Shown here one piece after another: positions 8,007-15,972 of a stretch of DNA of 64,000 bases. The position numbers and the translations under genes were made by a program. Source of the stretch: Streptomyces bikiniensis (GTDB taxonomy: Bacteria; Actinomycetota; Actinomycetes; Streptomycetales; Streptomycetaceae); contig JNWL01000001.1 of NCBI GenBank assembly GCA_000716465.1, forward strand, positions 124,001-188,000, read 5' to 3'. The notes under the pieces are model-generated. The model saw nothing but the letters and a program-made list of their open reading frames with translations. It ran no database searches and was not told the origin of the DNA. The first letter of the stretch is position 1, and each line of letters begins with the position of its first letter.

Positions 8007-9149
8007 ATGCACAAGACCCTGATCGTAACCAACGACTTCCCGCCGCGTCCCGGGGGAATCCAGGCCTTCCTGCACAACATGGCCCTCCGCCTGGACCCCG
8101 AACGGGTCGTGGTCTACGCCTCCACCTGGAAGCGCGGCCGCGAAGGGGCCGAGGCGACGGCCGCGTTCGACGCCGAACAGCCCTTCACCGTCGTCCGGGA
8201 CCGCACCACCATGCTGCTGCCCACCCCCCGGGTCACCGCCCGCGCCACCGCGCTGCTGCGCGAACACGGCTGTGAGTCCGTGTGGTTCGGCGCCGCGGCC
8301 CCGCTCGGCCTGACGGCCCCCGCCCTGCGCCGGGCCGGCGCCCGGCGCCTGGTCGCCACCACCCACGGCCACGAGGCGGGCTGGGCCCAGCTGCCCGCCG
8401 CCCGGCAGCTGCTGCGCCGCATCGGCGAGGGCACCGACACGATCACCTACCTCGGCGAGTACACCCGCTCCCGGATCGCCTCGGCCCTCACGCCCGCCGC
8501 CGCCGACCGGATGGTCCAGCTCCCGCCCGGCGTGGACGAGAAGACCTTCCACCCCGGCTCCGGCGGCGACGAGGTCCGCGCCCGCCTCGGGCTCAGCGAC
8601 CGCCCCGTCGTCGTCTGCGTCTCCCGGCTCGTCCCGCGCAAGGGCCAGGACACCCTGATCAGGGCCCTGCCGGGCATCCTGCGCCGGGTCCCGGACGCCG
8701 TCCTCCTGATCGTCGGCGGCGGCCCGTACGAGAAGGACCTGCGGCGCCTGGCCGCCGAGACGGGCGTGGCCGGATCCGTACGCTTCACCGGCGCCGTCCC
8801 CTGGGCCGAACTGCCCGCCCACTACGGGGCCGGCGACGTCTTCGCCATGCCCTGCCGCACCCGGCGCGGCGGCCTCGACGTCGAGGGCCTCGGCATCGTC
8901 TACCTGGAGGCCTCCGCCACCGGACTGCCCGTCGTCGCCGGCGACTCCGGCGGCGCCCCCGACGCCGTCCTCGACGGCGAGACCGGCTGGGTCGTGCGCG
9001 GAGAATCCCCCGAGGAGACCGCCGACCGCGTCGCCACCCTCCTCCTCGACCCCGGACTCCGCGCCCGCATGGGCGAGCGGGGCCGGGCCTGGGTGGAGGA
9101 GAAGTGGCGCTGGGACCTCCTCGCGGAACGGCTGCGCGAACTGCTCTGA
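8007..9149 (+). CDS. GT4 glycosyltransferase, PimB'-like
   Basis: The 380-aa soluble GT-B enzyme opens with TLIVTNDFPPRPGGIQAFL, the acceptor-side glycine-rich loop of GT4 enzymes. Its nucleotide-sugar domain contains VCVSRLVPRKGQDTLI and EGLGIVYLEASATGLP, with the EX7E-type catalytic glutamates. These are the signatures of GDP-mannose-dependent alpha-(1-6)-phosphatidylinositol monomannoside mannosyltransferase (PimB'), which adds the second mannose to PIM1 at the cytoplasmic membrane face. The neighbours, a GT87 enzyme and a FadD15-like ligase, match the mycobacterial Rv2187-Rv2188c arrangement. The ATG at 8007 fits a leaderless start. Specificity for PIM1 in this organism is inferred. Confidence 0.88.
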   Translation: MHKTLIVTNDFPPRPGGIQAFLHNMALRLDPERVVVYASTWKRGREGAEATAAFDAEQPFTVVRDRTTMLLPTPRVTARATALLREHGCESVWFGAAAPLGLTAPALRRAGARRLVATTHGHEAGWAQLPAARQLLRRIGEGTDTITYLGEYTRSRIASALTPAAADRMVQLPPGVDEKTFHPGSGGDEVRARLGLSDRPVVVCVSRLVPRKGQDTLIRALPGILRRVPDAVLLIVGGGPYEKDLRRLAAETGVAGSVRFTGAVPWAELPAHYGAGDVFAMPCRTRRGGLDVEGLGIVYLEASATGLPVVAGDSGGAPDAVLDGETGWVVRGESPEETADRVATLLLDPGLRARMGERGRAWVEEKWRWDLLAERLRELL

Positions 9150-9158
9150 GCGGTACGG

Positions 9159-9203
9159 ACGTGAGGAGGGCCCCGGGTCGATCGCCCGGGGCCCTCCTCA
9201 CGT
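9159..9203. terminator. Bidirectional terminator, perfect 19-bp stem
   Basis: ACGTGAGGAGGGCCCCGGG (9159-9177) pairs perfectly with 9185-9203 across a 7-nt loop. It lies between the convergent GT4 and acyl-CoA ligase genes and can serve both. Confidence 0.85.
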
Positions 9204-9218
9204 ACGCGTGCTCCGGGC

Positions 9219-11015
9219 TCAGCCCCGGTAGATCGCCTCGATCTCGTCCGCGAAGTCCTTCGCCACCACGTTCCGCTTCAGCTTCAGGGACGGGGTGATG
9301 TGCCCCGCCTCCTCCGTGAACTGGGCGGGCAGCACACGGAACCTGCGGACCGACTCCGCCTTGGACACCGCGGCGTTGCCGTCGTCGACCGCCCGCTGGA
9401 CCTCCGCCAGGAGCTCCGGGTCGTCGCGCAGGGACGCCGCCGTCGCACCGGCCGGCTTGCCGTGCTCGGACGCCCAGCGGCCGAGGAACTCCTCGTCCAG
9501 GGTGACGAGCGCGCCCACGAACGGACGCCCGTCGCCGACCACCATGCACTCCGCGACCAGCGCGTGCGCCCGGATCCGGTCCTCGATGACCGCCGGGGCG
9601 ACGTTCTTGCCGCCCGCCGTCACCAGGATCTCCTTCTTCCGGCCGGTGATCGCCAGGTAGCCGTCCTCGTCGAGCGTGCCGATGTCGCCCGTGTGGAACC
9701 AGCCGTCCGCGAGCGCCTCGGCCGTCGCCGCCTCGTTGTTCCAGTACCGCGAGAAGATGTGCTCACCGTGCAGCAGCACCTCGCCGTCGTCGGCGATCCG
9801 CACCACCGAGCCCGGCAGCGGCTGCCCGACCGTGCCGATCTTCTGCCGGTCCCACGGGTTGAACGCGGTCGCCGCGCACGACTCCGTCAGGCCGTACCCC
9901 TCCAGGACGGTGAAGCCGATGCCCCGGAAGAAGTGGCCCAGCCGCTCGCCCAGCGGCGCGCCGCCCGAGATCGCGTGCTCGCCGCGCCCGCCGAGGACCG
10001 CCCGCAGCTTGCCGTAGACCAGCTTGTCGAAGACCTTGTGCTTCAGCCGCAGGCCGAAGGACGGGCCCTGCGGGGTGCCGAGCGCCCGGCTGTACGCGAT
10101 GGCCGTCTGCGCGGCCCGGTCGAAGATCTTGCCCTTGCCGTCGGCCTGCGCCTTCGCCCGCGCCGCGTTGTAGACCTTCTCGAAGACCCGGGGCACGCCC
10201 AGGATCAGCGTCGGCCGGAACGAGGCCAGCTCGTCCGTGAGGTTCTTGATGTCCGGGACGCAGCCCAGCCGGATCGGCGCCATCACGGACGCCACCTCGA
10301 CGAGCCGCCCGAAGACGTGCGCGGCCGGCAGGAACAGCAGGACCGAGCACTCGCCGGTACGGAAGAGGGGCTTCAGGCGCTCCACCACGTTGCCGCACTC
10401 GGCGAAGAAGGCCCGGTGGGTCAGGACGCAGCCCTTGGGGCGGCCCGTGGTGCCCGAGGTGTAGACGATCGTCGCCGGGTCGTCCGCGTTCGCCGCCGAC
10501 ATGCGCGCGTCGAGCAGCTCGTCGGAGACCCCGGCGCCCTCGGCGGTGAGGCGCGCGACGGCGTCGCCCTCGATCCGCCACACGTTCTTCAGCTCCGGCA
10601 GCTCCGCCCGCACCGAGGCCACCGACTCCTCGTGCGCCGCGCTCTCCACCAGGACGGCGCTCGCGCCCGAGTCGCCCAGGATCCACTGGATCTGCTCCGG
10701 CGAGCTGGTCTCGTACACCGGCACGGTCACGCCGCCCGCGCTCCAGATCGCGAAGTCGAGGAGCACCCACTCGTAGCGCGTGCGGGAGAGCAGCGCGACC
10801 CGGTCGCCCGGCTCCACCCCCGCGGCGATCAGGCCCTTGGCGGCCCCGCGGACCTCGGCGAGGAACGCGGTGGCGGTGACGTCCGTCCAGACGCCGTCGA
10901 CCTTGCGCCCCATCACGGCGACGTCTGGGTGCTGGGAGGCGTTGCGGCGGATGAGATCCGTCAGGTTGCCGTCCGTGGGGACCTCGTACAGGGCCGGAAG
11001 GCTGAACTCGCGCAA
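9219..11015 (-). CDS. Long-chain acyl-CoA synthetase / AMP-dependent ligase (FadD15-like)
   Basis: The 598-aa ANL-superfamily enzyme activates a fatty acid through an acyl-adenylate to the CoA thioester. The AMP-binding P-loop is YTSGTTGRPKG, the A5 motif is GYGLTESCA, the A7 hinge region is WFHTGDIG, and the C-terminal catalytic Lys region is KLKRNVVAKDF. Length and motifs match the FadD15 / long-chain ligase subgroup. The start is TTG at 11015 with GAGGAG 8 nt upstream, giving MREFSLPALYEVPTDGNLTD. It converges on the PimB'-like gene, as FadD15 neighbours PimB' in Mycobacterium, and is divergent from a metallophosphoesterase gene. The physiological acyl substrate is unknown. Confidence 0.92.
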   Translation of the reverse strand: MREFSLPALYEVPTDGNLTDLIRRNASQHPDVAVMGRKVDGVWTDVTATAFLAEVRGAAKGLIAAGVEPGDRVALLSRTRYEWVLLDFAIWSAGGVTVPVYETSSPEQIQWILGDSGASAVLVESAAHEESVASVRAELPELKNVWRIEGDAVARLTAEGAGVSDELLDARMSAANADDPATIVYTSGTTGRPKGCVLTHRAFFAECGNVVERLKPLFRTGECSVLLFLPAAHVFGRLVEVASVMAPIRLGCVPDIKNLTDELASFRPTLILGVPRVFEKVYNAARAKAQADGKGKIFDRAAQTAIAYSRALGTPQGPSFGLRLKHKVFDKLVYGKLRAVLGGRGEHAISGGAPLGERLGHFFRGIGFTVLEGYGLTESCAATAFNPWDRQKIGTVGQPLPGSVVRIADDGEVLLHGEHIFSRYWNNEAATAEALADGWFHTGDIGTLDEDGYLAITGRKKEILVTAGGKNVAPAVIEDRIRAHALVAECMVVGDGRPFVGALVTLDEEFLGRWASEHGKPAGATAASLRDDPELLAEVQRAVDDGNAAVSKAESVRRFRVLPAQFTEEAGHITPSLKLKRNVVAKDFADEIEAIYRG

Positions 11016-11318
11016 GACTGCTGCTCCTCATCGGGCGCCGGCGCCACGGCTCTGTGTGATGCACCGGTCGGTCCATGTTCGGTCAGGTGCTCAGTGGGGG
11101 TGAGCACGACTGGACCGCCCGGACGTTACCCATCAGTACATGGTTCCCGATAGGGGGTCCCGGCCAGATGTTCCGTGCATCACACACGCATGGCGGTGCT
11201 CCGTGAACAGTAGTCCACCCGTTTCCCGACGCGGAAGTAACCGCAGGTAGGGGGGTTGGGAGCCGGTCCGGGGACCGATTCCCGGACCGGACCCCGGGGC
11301 GCCCCCTAAGGTGGCCCC
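11016..11318. promoter_or_regulatory. Divergent intergenic region with long-range inverted 12-mer
   Basis: This 303-bp gap separates the divergent fadD-like and metallophosphoesterase genes and has no credible ORF. A perfect inverted pair, TGTGTGATGCAC at 11053-11064 and GTGCATCACACA at 11175-11186, flanks the likely fadD promoter region (GTACTGATGGGTAACG on the minus strand). This could be a pair of regulator sites. Confidence 0.4.
11307..11312 (+). promoter_or_regulatory. -10 hexamer of putative leaderless promoter
   Basis: TAAGGT lies 6 nt before the ATG at 11319, with no ribosome-binding site between them. Confidence 0.45.
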
Positions 11319-12086
11319 ATGCGAGTCCATGTGGTCAGTGACGTGCACGGCAACGCCGGAGACCTCGCCCGGGCGGGGGAGGGCGCCGACGCCCTGATAT
11401 GCCTCGGGGACCTGGTCCTCTTCCTCGACTACGCCGACCACAGCCGGGGCATCTTCCCCGACCTCTTCGGCACCGAGAACGCCCACCTGATCGTCGGGCT
11501 GCGCACCGCCCGCCGCTTCGACGAGGCCCGCGACCTGGCCCGCCGCCTCTGGGCCGAGCTGGGCATCGACCGCACCACCGCCATCGAGGCCGCCGTGCGC
11601 CGCCAGTACGCCGAACTCTTCGCCGCCTTCCCCACCCCCACGTACGCCACCTACGGGAACGTGGACATCCCCCGCTTCTGGCCGGAGTTCGCCCGGCCCG
11701 GGACGACCGTCCTCGACGGGGAGCGCGTCGAGCTCGGCGGACTCGTCTTCGGCTTCGTCGGCGGCGGCCTGCGCACCCCGATGCGCACGCCGTACGAGAT
11801 CTCCGACGAGGAGTACGCGGCGAAGGTCGAGGGGCTCGGCGAGGTCGACGTCCTCTGCTCCCACATCCCGCCGGAGGTGCCGGACCTGACCTACGACACG
11901 GTGGCCCGCCGCTTCGAGCGCGGCAGCCGGGCCCTGCTGGACGCGATCCGGCGCACCCGGCCGCGCTACGCGCTCTTCGGCCACGTCCACCAGCCGCTGG
12001 CCCGGCGGATGCGGATCGGCGCGACCGAGTGCGTCAACGTCGGGCACTTCGCCTCGACGGGCAGGCCCTTCGCCCTGGAGTGGTGA
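11319..12086 (+). CDS. Calcineurin-like metallophosphoesterase
   Basis: The 255-aa soluble protein has the binuclear-metal blocks in order: SDVHGN (residues 7-12), CLGDLVLF, YGNVD, CSHIPPE and a final FGHVHQPL. This is a class III/YfcE-like phosphoesterase. The last block with GHVH and the histidine in SHIP complete the metal site, so it should be active. The substrate is unknown; members cleave phosphodiesters, phosphoproteins or nucleotides. The gene begins directly after a TAAGGT -10 element and is read divergently from the acyl-CoA ligase. The SRPBCC gene follows 107 bp later. Confidence 0.88.
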   Translation: MRVHVVSDVHGNAGDLARAGEGADALICLGDLVLFLDYADHSRGIFPDLFGTENAHLIVGLRTARRFDEARDLARRLWAELGIDRTTAIEAAVRRQYAELFAAFPTPTYATYGNVDIPRFWPEFARPGTTVLDGERVELGGLVFGFVGGGLRTPMRTPYEISDEEYAAKVEGLGEVDVLCSHIPPEVPDLTYDTVARRFERGSRALLDAIRRTRPRYALFGHVHQPLARRMRIGATECVNVGHFASTGRPFALEW

Positions 12087-12193
12087 TCCCGGGCCTTGCC
12101 GTACGGGGCCGGGGCCGGGGCGCGATAGCCTGCCGTCGGCACGTCTGTGCCCCCTTGACTTCCGCCGGACCGCACAGTGGAGGAGCCACCGCG

Positions 12194-12637
12194 ATGGCCG
12201 AACACACCAGCTCGAGCATCACCGTCGAGGCGGCGCCGGCCGACGTCATGGGCGTGATCGCCGACTTCGCCCGCTACCCCGAGTGGACGGGCGAGGTGAA
12301 GGAGGCCGAGGTCCTGGAGAAGGACGCCGCCGGCCGCGCGGAGAGGGTCCGGCTGCTCCTCGACGCGGGCGCGATCAAGGACGACCACACCCTGGCGTAC
12401 ACCTGGACCGGCGCCGACGAGGTCAGCTGGACCCTGGTCAAGTCCCAGATGCTCCGCTCCCTCGACGGCTCCTACCGCCTGATCCCGCTCGACGGCGGCA
12501 GGCGCACCGAGGTCACCTACCAGCTCACCGTCGACGTCAAGATCCCCATGCTCGGCATGATCAAGCGCAAGGCCGAGAAGGTCATCATCGACCGCGCCCT
12601 GGCGGGCCTGAAGAAGCGCGTGGAATCCGGCGCGTAG
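12194..12637 (+). CDS. SRPBCC (START/polyketide cyclase-like) family protein
   Basis: The 147-aa single-domain protein shows the helix-grip fold pattern. There is an N-terminal strand SSITVEAAPADVMGVIADFARYP, a central strand WTGADEVSWTLV, and a C-terminal amphipathic helix after KIPMLGMIKRKAEKVI. Such proteins bind lipids, polyketides or other hydrophobic ligands in a deep pocket. The ATG at 12194 has GGAGGAG about 10 nt upstream. Its position near the FadD15-like ligase and ArsA-like ATPase mirrors Rv2185c and Rv2184c of Mycobacterium, suggesting a role in envelope lipid metabolism, but no ligand is known. Confidence 0.85.
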   Translation: MAEHTSSSITVEAAPADVMGVIADFARYPEWTGEVKEAEVLEKDAAGRAERVRLLLDAGAIKDDHTLAYTWTGADEVSWTLVKSQMLRSLDGSYRLIPLDGGRRTEVTYQLTVDVKIPMLGMIKRKAEKVIIDRALAGLKKRVESGA

Positions 12638-12663
12638 GCGCTGCGCGGCGGGGCGGGTGGGGC

Positions 12664-12684
12664 TCCGGGGGCACGGCCCCCGGA
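12664..12684 (+). terminator. Hairpin after the SRPBCC gene
   Basis: TCCGGGGGC (12664-12672) pairs with GCCCCCGGA (12676-12684) across an ACG loop, 27 bp after the stop codon. Confidence 0.55.
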
Positions 12685-12701
12685 CGGGCCCCGTGCCGGG
12701 C

Positions 12702-12892
12702 GGGCCCCATGTCGAACAGGCCCCGCATCGGGTGGTTCTCCGTGCCGGACGGGCCTCATGTCGGACGGGTCCCGCATCGGGGGGCTCCGTGCCGGGCGGG
12801 CCTCATGCCGGACGGGTCCCGCATCGGGGGGCTCCGTGCCGGGCGGGCCTCATGCCCGACGGGCCCCGCATCGGGGGGTCTCCGCGTCGGGC
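12702..12892. repeat. Four tandem ~47-bp repeats
   Basis: Units start at 12702, 12751, 12798 and 12845 with lengths 49, 47, 47 and 48. Units 2 and 3 are almost identical. Each contains GGGCCTCATG, then GACGGGTCCCGCATCGGGG and GGCTCCGTGCCGGGC-like blocks. The period is not a multiple of three and there is no start or RBS, so it is unlikely to encode protein. Confidence 0.85.
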
Positions 12893-13215
12893 GGGTCTCC
12901 GCGCCGGGCCGGACCCGCGCCGGGTGTGCCGTCGGCGCAGGGGCGGAGCCCGGCCGGGGCGAGGGCGGGTGCCGTCCCCGCGTCCGGACGGATGCCGCCT
13001 CCGGCTCGGGGCCGAGCCCCGCCGGACCGGACCTCCGTCGGCCCGGGGACACGGTCTTCCGGTTCCGGACGGGCCCGGCTGCCGGGCCGACGCGGTGCGT
13101 TTCGGTGCCCGGGGCCGGTGCGCCCTCGGTTCCGGGACCGTCGGGCCCGGTCCCCGGTCGCGTCCCGTGAGAGTCCCGTCCCGGGGGTCCCGGACCCGCC
13201 CCCGCCGGAGGCGGG

Positions 13216-13221
13216 TAGCGT
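13216..13221 (+). promoter_or_regulatory. -10 hexamer of putative leaderless promoter
   Basis: TAGCGT lies 7 nt before the ATG at 13229, with no ribosome-binding site. Confidence 0.45.
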
Positions 13222-13228
13222 CCTCCGC

Positions 13229-14404
13229 ATGCGGATCATCCTTGTCACCGGCCTCGGCGGCGCCGGGCGCACCACCGTCGCCGCCGCGACCGCCCTCGCC
13301 GAGGCGCGGGCCGGGCGGCGGGTGCTGCTCGTCTCCGAGGACGCGGAGGACACCGAGAGCACCGAGGGCGCCGAGGCCGCCGGAGGGCTGCCGGGCGACG
13401 GGAACCTCCGGGTGCTGCGGCCCGAGCCCGCCGCCGACTTCCGCCGCGAGTTCCTCGCCCTCCAGGCCCGCTCCGGCACCGCCCTCGACCTGCTCGGCGC
13501 CGCGCCCTTCGAGGACGCCGAGCTGACCGAGCTGCCCGGCAGCCGCCCCTTCGCCCTGCTGCGCGCCCTGCGCGAGGCCGCCGCCGGCGACCACGAACTC
13601 GCCGTCGTGGACCTGCCCCCGCTCCCCGAGGCCCTCGCCCTCCTCGCCCTGCCCGAACAGCTCCGCCGCTACCTGCACCGGCTCCTGCCCCCGGAGCGGC
13701 AGGCCGCCCGCGCCCTGCGCCCGATGCTCGCCCAGCTCGCCGGGGTCCCCATGCCCGCGCAGTGGCTGTACGGGACCACCGCCCGCTGGGAGGCCGAACT
13801 CGCCGCCGTCCAGGCCGTCGTGGAGGCCCCCGCCACCACCGTCCGGCTCGTCCTCGAACCCGGGCCCGCCGCCACCCGCGCCCTGCGCACCGCCCGCCTC
13901 GGCCTCGCCCTCCACCGCCTCTCCCTCGACGCCGTCGTCGCCAACCGCCTCCTGCCCGCCGGCTCCGGGGACCCCTGGCTCGCCGGACTGACCGCCGAGC
14001 AGCACCGGCACCTGGCGGAGCTCCGTACCGGCGCGGGCGACGTGCTCCACGAGCTCCCGCACCTCGGCCGGGCCCCGCGCGGCGCCGACGACCTCGCCCT
14101 CCTCGCCCCCGCCCGGGCCGGCGCCGCGTCCGCGTCCGTACCCGTGCCCGAGTGGGCCGTCGAGGACCGGCGCGAGGAGGACGGCGTCCTGGTCTGGCAC
14201 GTCCCCCTGCCCGGCGCCGCCAAGGAGGAGCTCTCCCTCGTCCGGCGCGGCGACGAGCTGCTCCTGACCGCGGGGCCGTTCCGCCGCAACCTCCCCCTGC
14301 CCGGCGCCCTCCGCCGCTGCACCGTCACCGGCGCCGGCCTCGTGGACGGCGACCTCCGCGTCCGCTTCACCCCCGACCCCGGCCTCTGGCCCCGTACGCC
14401 GTGA
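13229..14404 (+). CDS. ArsA/GET3-like P-loop ATPase with degenerate Walker A
   Basis: The 391-aa protein has the ArsA/GET3 fold. The N-terminal deviant Walker A position reads GLGGAGRTTVA, where canonical proteins have GKGGVGKTT, so both the signature lysine and the P-loop lysine are replaced (by Leu and Arg). AVVDLPP at about residue 127 corresponds to the Walker B/switch region. The C-terminal ~80 residues (VLVWHVPLPGAAKEELSL... to RFTPDP) look like the HSP20-like domain found at the end of actinobacterial ArsA proteins. It is probably not an arsenite pump; a tail-anchored-protein or lipid-linked role is possible. Its place after the SRPBCC gene matches Rv2184c. A leaderless ATG start is likely. 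Confidence 0.82.
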   Translation: MRIILVTGLGGAGRTTVAAATALAEARAGRRVLLVSEDAEDTESTEGAEAAGGLPGDGNLRVLRPEPAADFRREFLALQARSGTALDLLGAAPFEDAELTELPGSRPFALLRALREAAAGDHELAVVDLPPLPEALALLALPEQLRRYLHRLLPPERQAARALRPMLAQLAGVPMPAQWLYGTTARWEAELAAVQAVVEAPATTVRLVLEPGPAATRALRTARLGLALHRLSLDAVVANRLLPAGSGDPWLAGLTAEQHRHLAELRTGAGDVLHELPHLGRAPRGADDLALLAPARAGAASASVPVPEWAVEDRREEDGVLVWHVPLPGAAKEELSLVRRGDELLLTAGPFRRNLPLPGALRRCTVTGAGLVDGDLRVRFTPDPGLWPRTP

Positions 14405-14446
14405 CGCCCGTGTACCGTCGAAGTACAGCCGACTGAGGAGTGCGCC

Positions 14447-14875
14447 ATGAGCGATCCGGACGCCTGGGCCAGGGCGTGCGCCGAGGACCTGGAGGCGGAG
14501 AAGGCCCGCCGCAGGGCCGAGCGCGGGGCCGGGCCGGGCTCGGCCGCCGAGGAGTTCCGCAAGCTCTTCGACGCCGTCGCGGGCAAGGTCTCCGAGGGCT
14601 TCGGGAACCCGCTCCTCGCGGGGCAGGCCGCGCGGACCGTCCAGCAGCTCGTCCAGCAGGCGAAGGCCGCCGTCGAGCCCGTGGTCGAGCGCAACCCGCA
14701 GGTCTTCGACCACCTCGCCGCCGCCGGCGGGGAACTCCTCGCCGCCTACCGCTCCGCCGTCGAGGGCCACGAGACCCGCTGGACCCGGAAGGACGCCCCC
14801 GCCGAAGAGCCCCCGAAGCCGCCCCGCGAGGACGGCGAAGGGCCCGGAACCGGCCAGCACATCGACCTGGATTGA
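14447..14875 (+). CDS. DUF5304 family protein
   Basis: The 142-aa, largely helical protein is charged and Ala/Glu-rich at its N-terminus, with an amphipathic central part (VQQLVQQAKAAVEPVVERNPQVF). The disordered Pro/Glu/Lys-rich tail ends in GQHIDLD. It has no signal peptide or transmembrane segment. GAGGAG precedes the ATG. It matches my memory of DUF5304, found just upstream of glkA in Streptomyces. In S. coelicolor a gene adjacent to glkA (SCO2127) has been linked to carbon catabolite repression, and this may be its counterpart, although I cannot verify that. The -10 TACCGT upstream suggests its own promoter. Confidence 0.72.
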   Translation: MSDPDAWARACAEDLEAEKARRRAERGAGPGSAAEEFRKLFDAVAGKVSEGFGNPLLAGQAARTVQQLVQQAKAAVEPVVERNPQVFDHLAAAGGELLAAYRSAVEGHETRWTRKDAPAEEPPKPPREDGEGPGTGQHIDLD

Positions 14876-14941
14876 TCAGGACGCCCCTCCCCCTCGGGTA
14901 CGGTGGGCCCTAGCGGGGCTCGACCGAAAACTGAGGGACAC

Positions 14942-15883
14942 ATGGGACTCACCATCGGCGTCGACATCGGCGGCACGAAGATCGCGGCCGGCGTGGTCGA
15001 CGAGGAGGGCAGCATCCTCGACACCCACAAGGTGCCCACCCCGCCGACCCCCGAGGGCATCGTCGACGCGATCAGCACGGCGGTCTCCCAGGCCGGCAAG
15101 GGCCACGCGATCGAGGCCGTGGGCATCGGTGCCGCCGGCTACGTCGACGACAAGCGCGCCACCGTCCTCTTCGCGCCCAACATCGACTGGCGGCACGAGC
15201 CGCTCAAGGACAAGGTCGAGCAGCGCGTCGGCCTGCCCGTCGTCGTGGAGAACGACGCCAACGCCGCGGCCTGGGGCGAGTACCGCTTCGGCGCGGGACA
15301 GGGCCACGAGGACGTCATCTGCATCACCCTCGGCACCGGCCTCGGCGGCGGCATCATCATCGGCAACAAGCTGCGCCGCGGCCGCTTCGGCGTGGCCGCC
15401 GAATTCGGCCACATCCGGGTCGTCCCCGACGGCCTGCTCTGCGGCTGCGGCAGTCAGGGCTGCTGGGAGCAGTACGCCTCCGGCCGCGCCCTCGTCCGGT
15501 ACGCCCGGCAGCGCGCCAACGCCACCCCGGAGAACGCCGAGGTCCTGCTGAGCCTCGGCGACGGCACCCCCGAGGGCATCGAGGGCCGGCACGTCAGCCA
15601 GGCCGCCCGCGCCGGCGACCCGGTCGCCGTCGACTCCTTCCGGGAGCTGGCGCGCTGGGCCGGCGCCGGCCTCGCCGACCTGGCCTCGCTCTTCGACCCC
15701 TCGGCGTTCATCGTCGGCGGCGGCGTCTCGGACGAGGGCGACCTCGTCCTCGACCCGATCCGCAAGTCCTTCCGCCGCTGGCTGATCGGCGGCCAGTGGC
15801 GTCCGCACGCCCAGGTCCTCGCCGCCCAGCTCGGCAACAAGGCCGGCCTGGTCGGCGCCGCGGACCTGGCCCGCCAGGGCTGA
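14942..15883 (+). CDS. glkA: ROK-family glucokinase
   Basis: The 313-aa enzyme phosphorylates glucose with ATP in the cytoplasm. In Streptomyces, GlkA also mediates glucose catabolite repression. The ATP-binding motif is GVDIGGTKIAAGVV, the catalytic Asp lies in ENDANAAAWGEY, and the ROK zinc-binding cysteines are in CGCGSQGCWEQYASG. A GTGLGGGIIIG phosphate loop is also present. Length fits the ~317-aa Streptomyces enzyme. The ATG at 14942 has GAGGGA about 6 nt upstream, and TACGGT/TAGCGG promoter-like hexamers precede it. A strong terminator follows. Confidence 0.95.
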   Translation: MGLTIGVDIGGTKIAAGVVDEEGSILDTHKVPTPPTPEGIVDAISTAVSQAGKGHAIEAVGIGAAGYVDDKRATVLFAPNIDWRHEPLKDKVEQRVGLPVVVENDANAAAWGEYRFGAGQGHEDVICITLGTGLGGGIIIGNKLRRGRFGVAAEFGHIRVVPDGLLCGCGSQGCWEQYASGRALVRYARQRANATPENAEVLLSLGDGTPEGIEGRHVSQAARAGDPVAVDSFRELARWAGAGLADLASLFDPSAFIVGGGVSDEGDLVLDPIRKSFRRWLIGGQWRPHAQVLAAQLGNKAGLVGAADLARQG

Positions 15884-15912
15884 CCCGTACGGAAGCATCC
15901 GCGCGGAGCCGT

Positions 15913-15960
15913 ACGACGACCGCCCGCCGCGTCCCCCCGGACCCGGCGGGCGGTCGTCGT
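15913..15960 (+). terminator. glkA terminator, perfect 17-bp stem
   Basis: ACGACGACCGCCCGCCG (15913-15929) pairs perfectly with 15944-15960 across a 14-nt loop. Its last base is also the first base of the downstream -10 hexamer. Confidence 0.8.
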
Positions 15961-15965
15961 ATGTT
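15960..15965 (+). promoter_or_regulatory. -10 hexamer of putative leaderless promoter
   Basis: TATGTT lies 7 nt before the ATG at 15973 and immediately follows the glkA terminator stem, sharing one base with it. Confidence 0.4.
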
Positions 15966-15972
15966 GATCCCC

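Larger units (their letters stand above)
12638..13228. other. Gene-free 0.6-kb spacer
   Basis: No convincing gene is present between the SRPBCC gene and the ArsA-like gene. The spacer holds a hairpin (12664-12684), four tandem ~47-bp repeats (12702-12892), then a highly G+C-rich stretch with degenerate CCGGRCGGG-like motifs and the -10 element of the next gene. Confidence 0.7.

Noticed and set aside
12702..12892. CRISPR array
   Set aside because: Units are contiguous ~47-bp tandem repeats with no unique spacers and no cas genes nearby.
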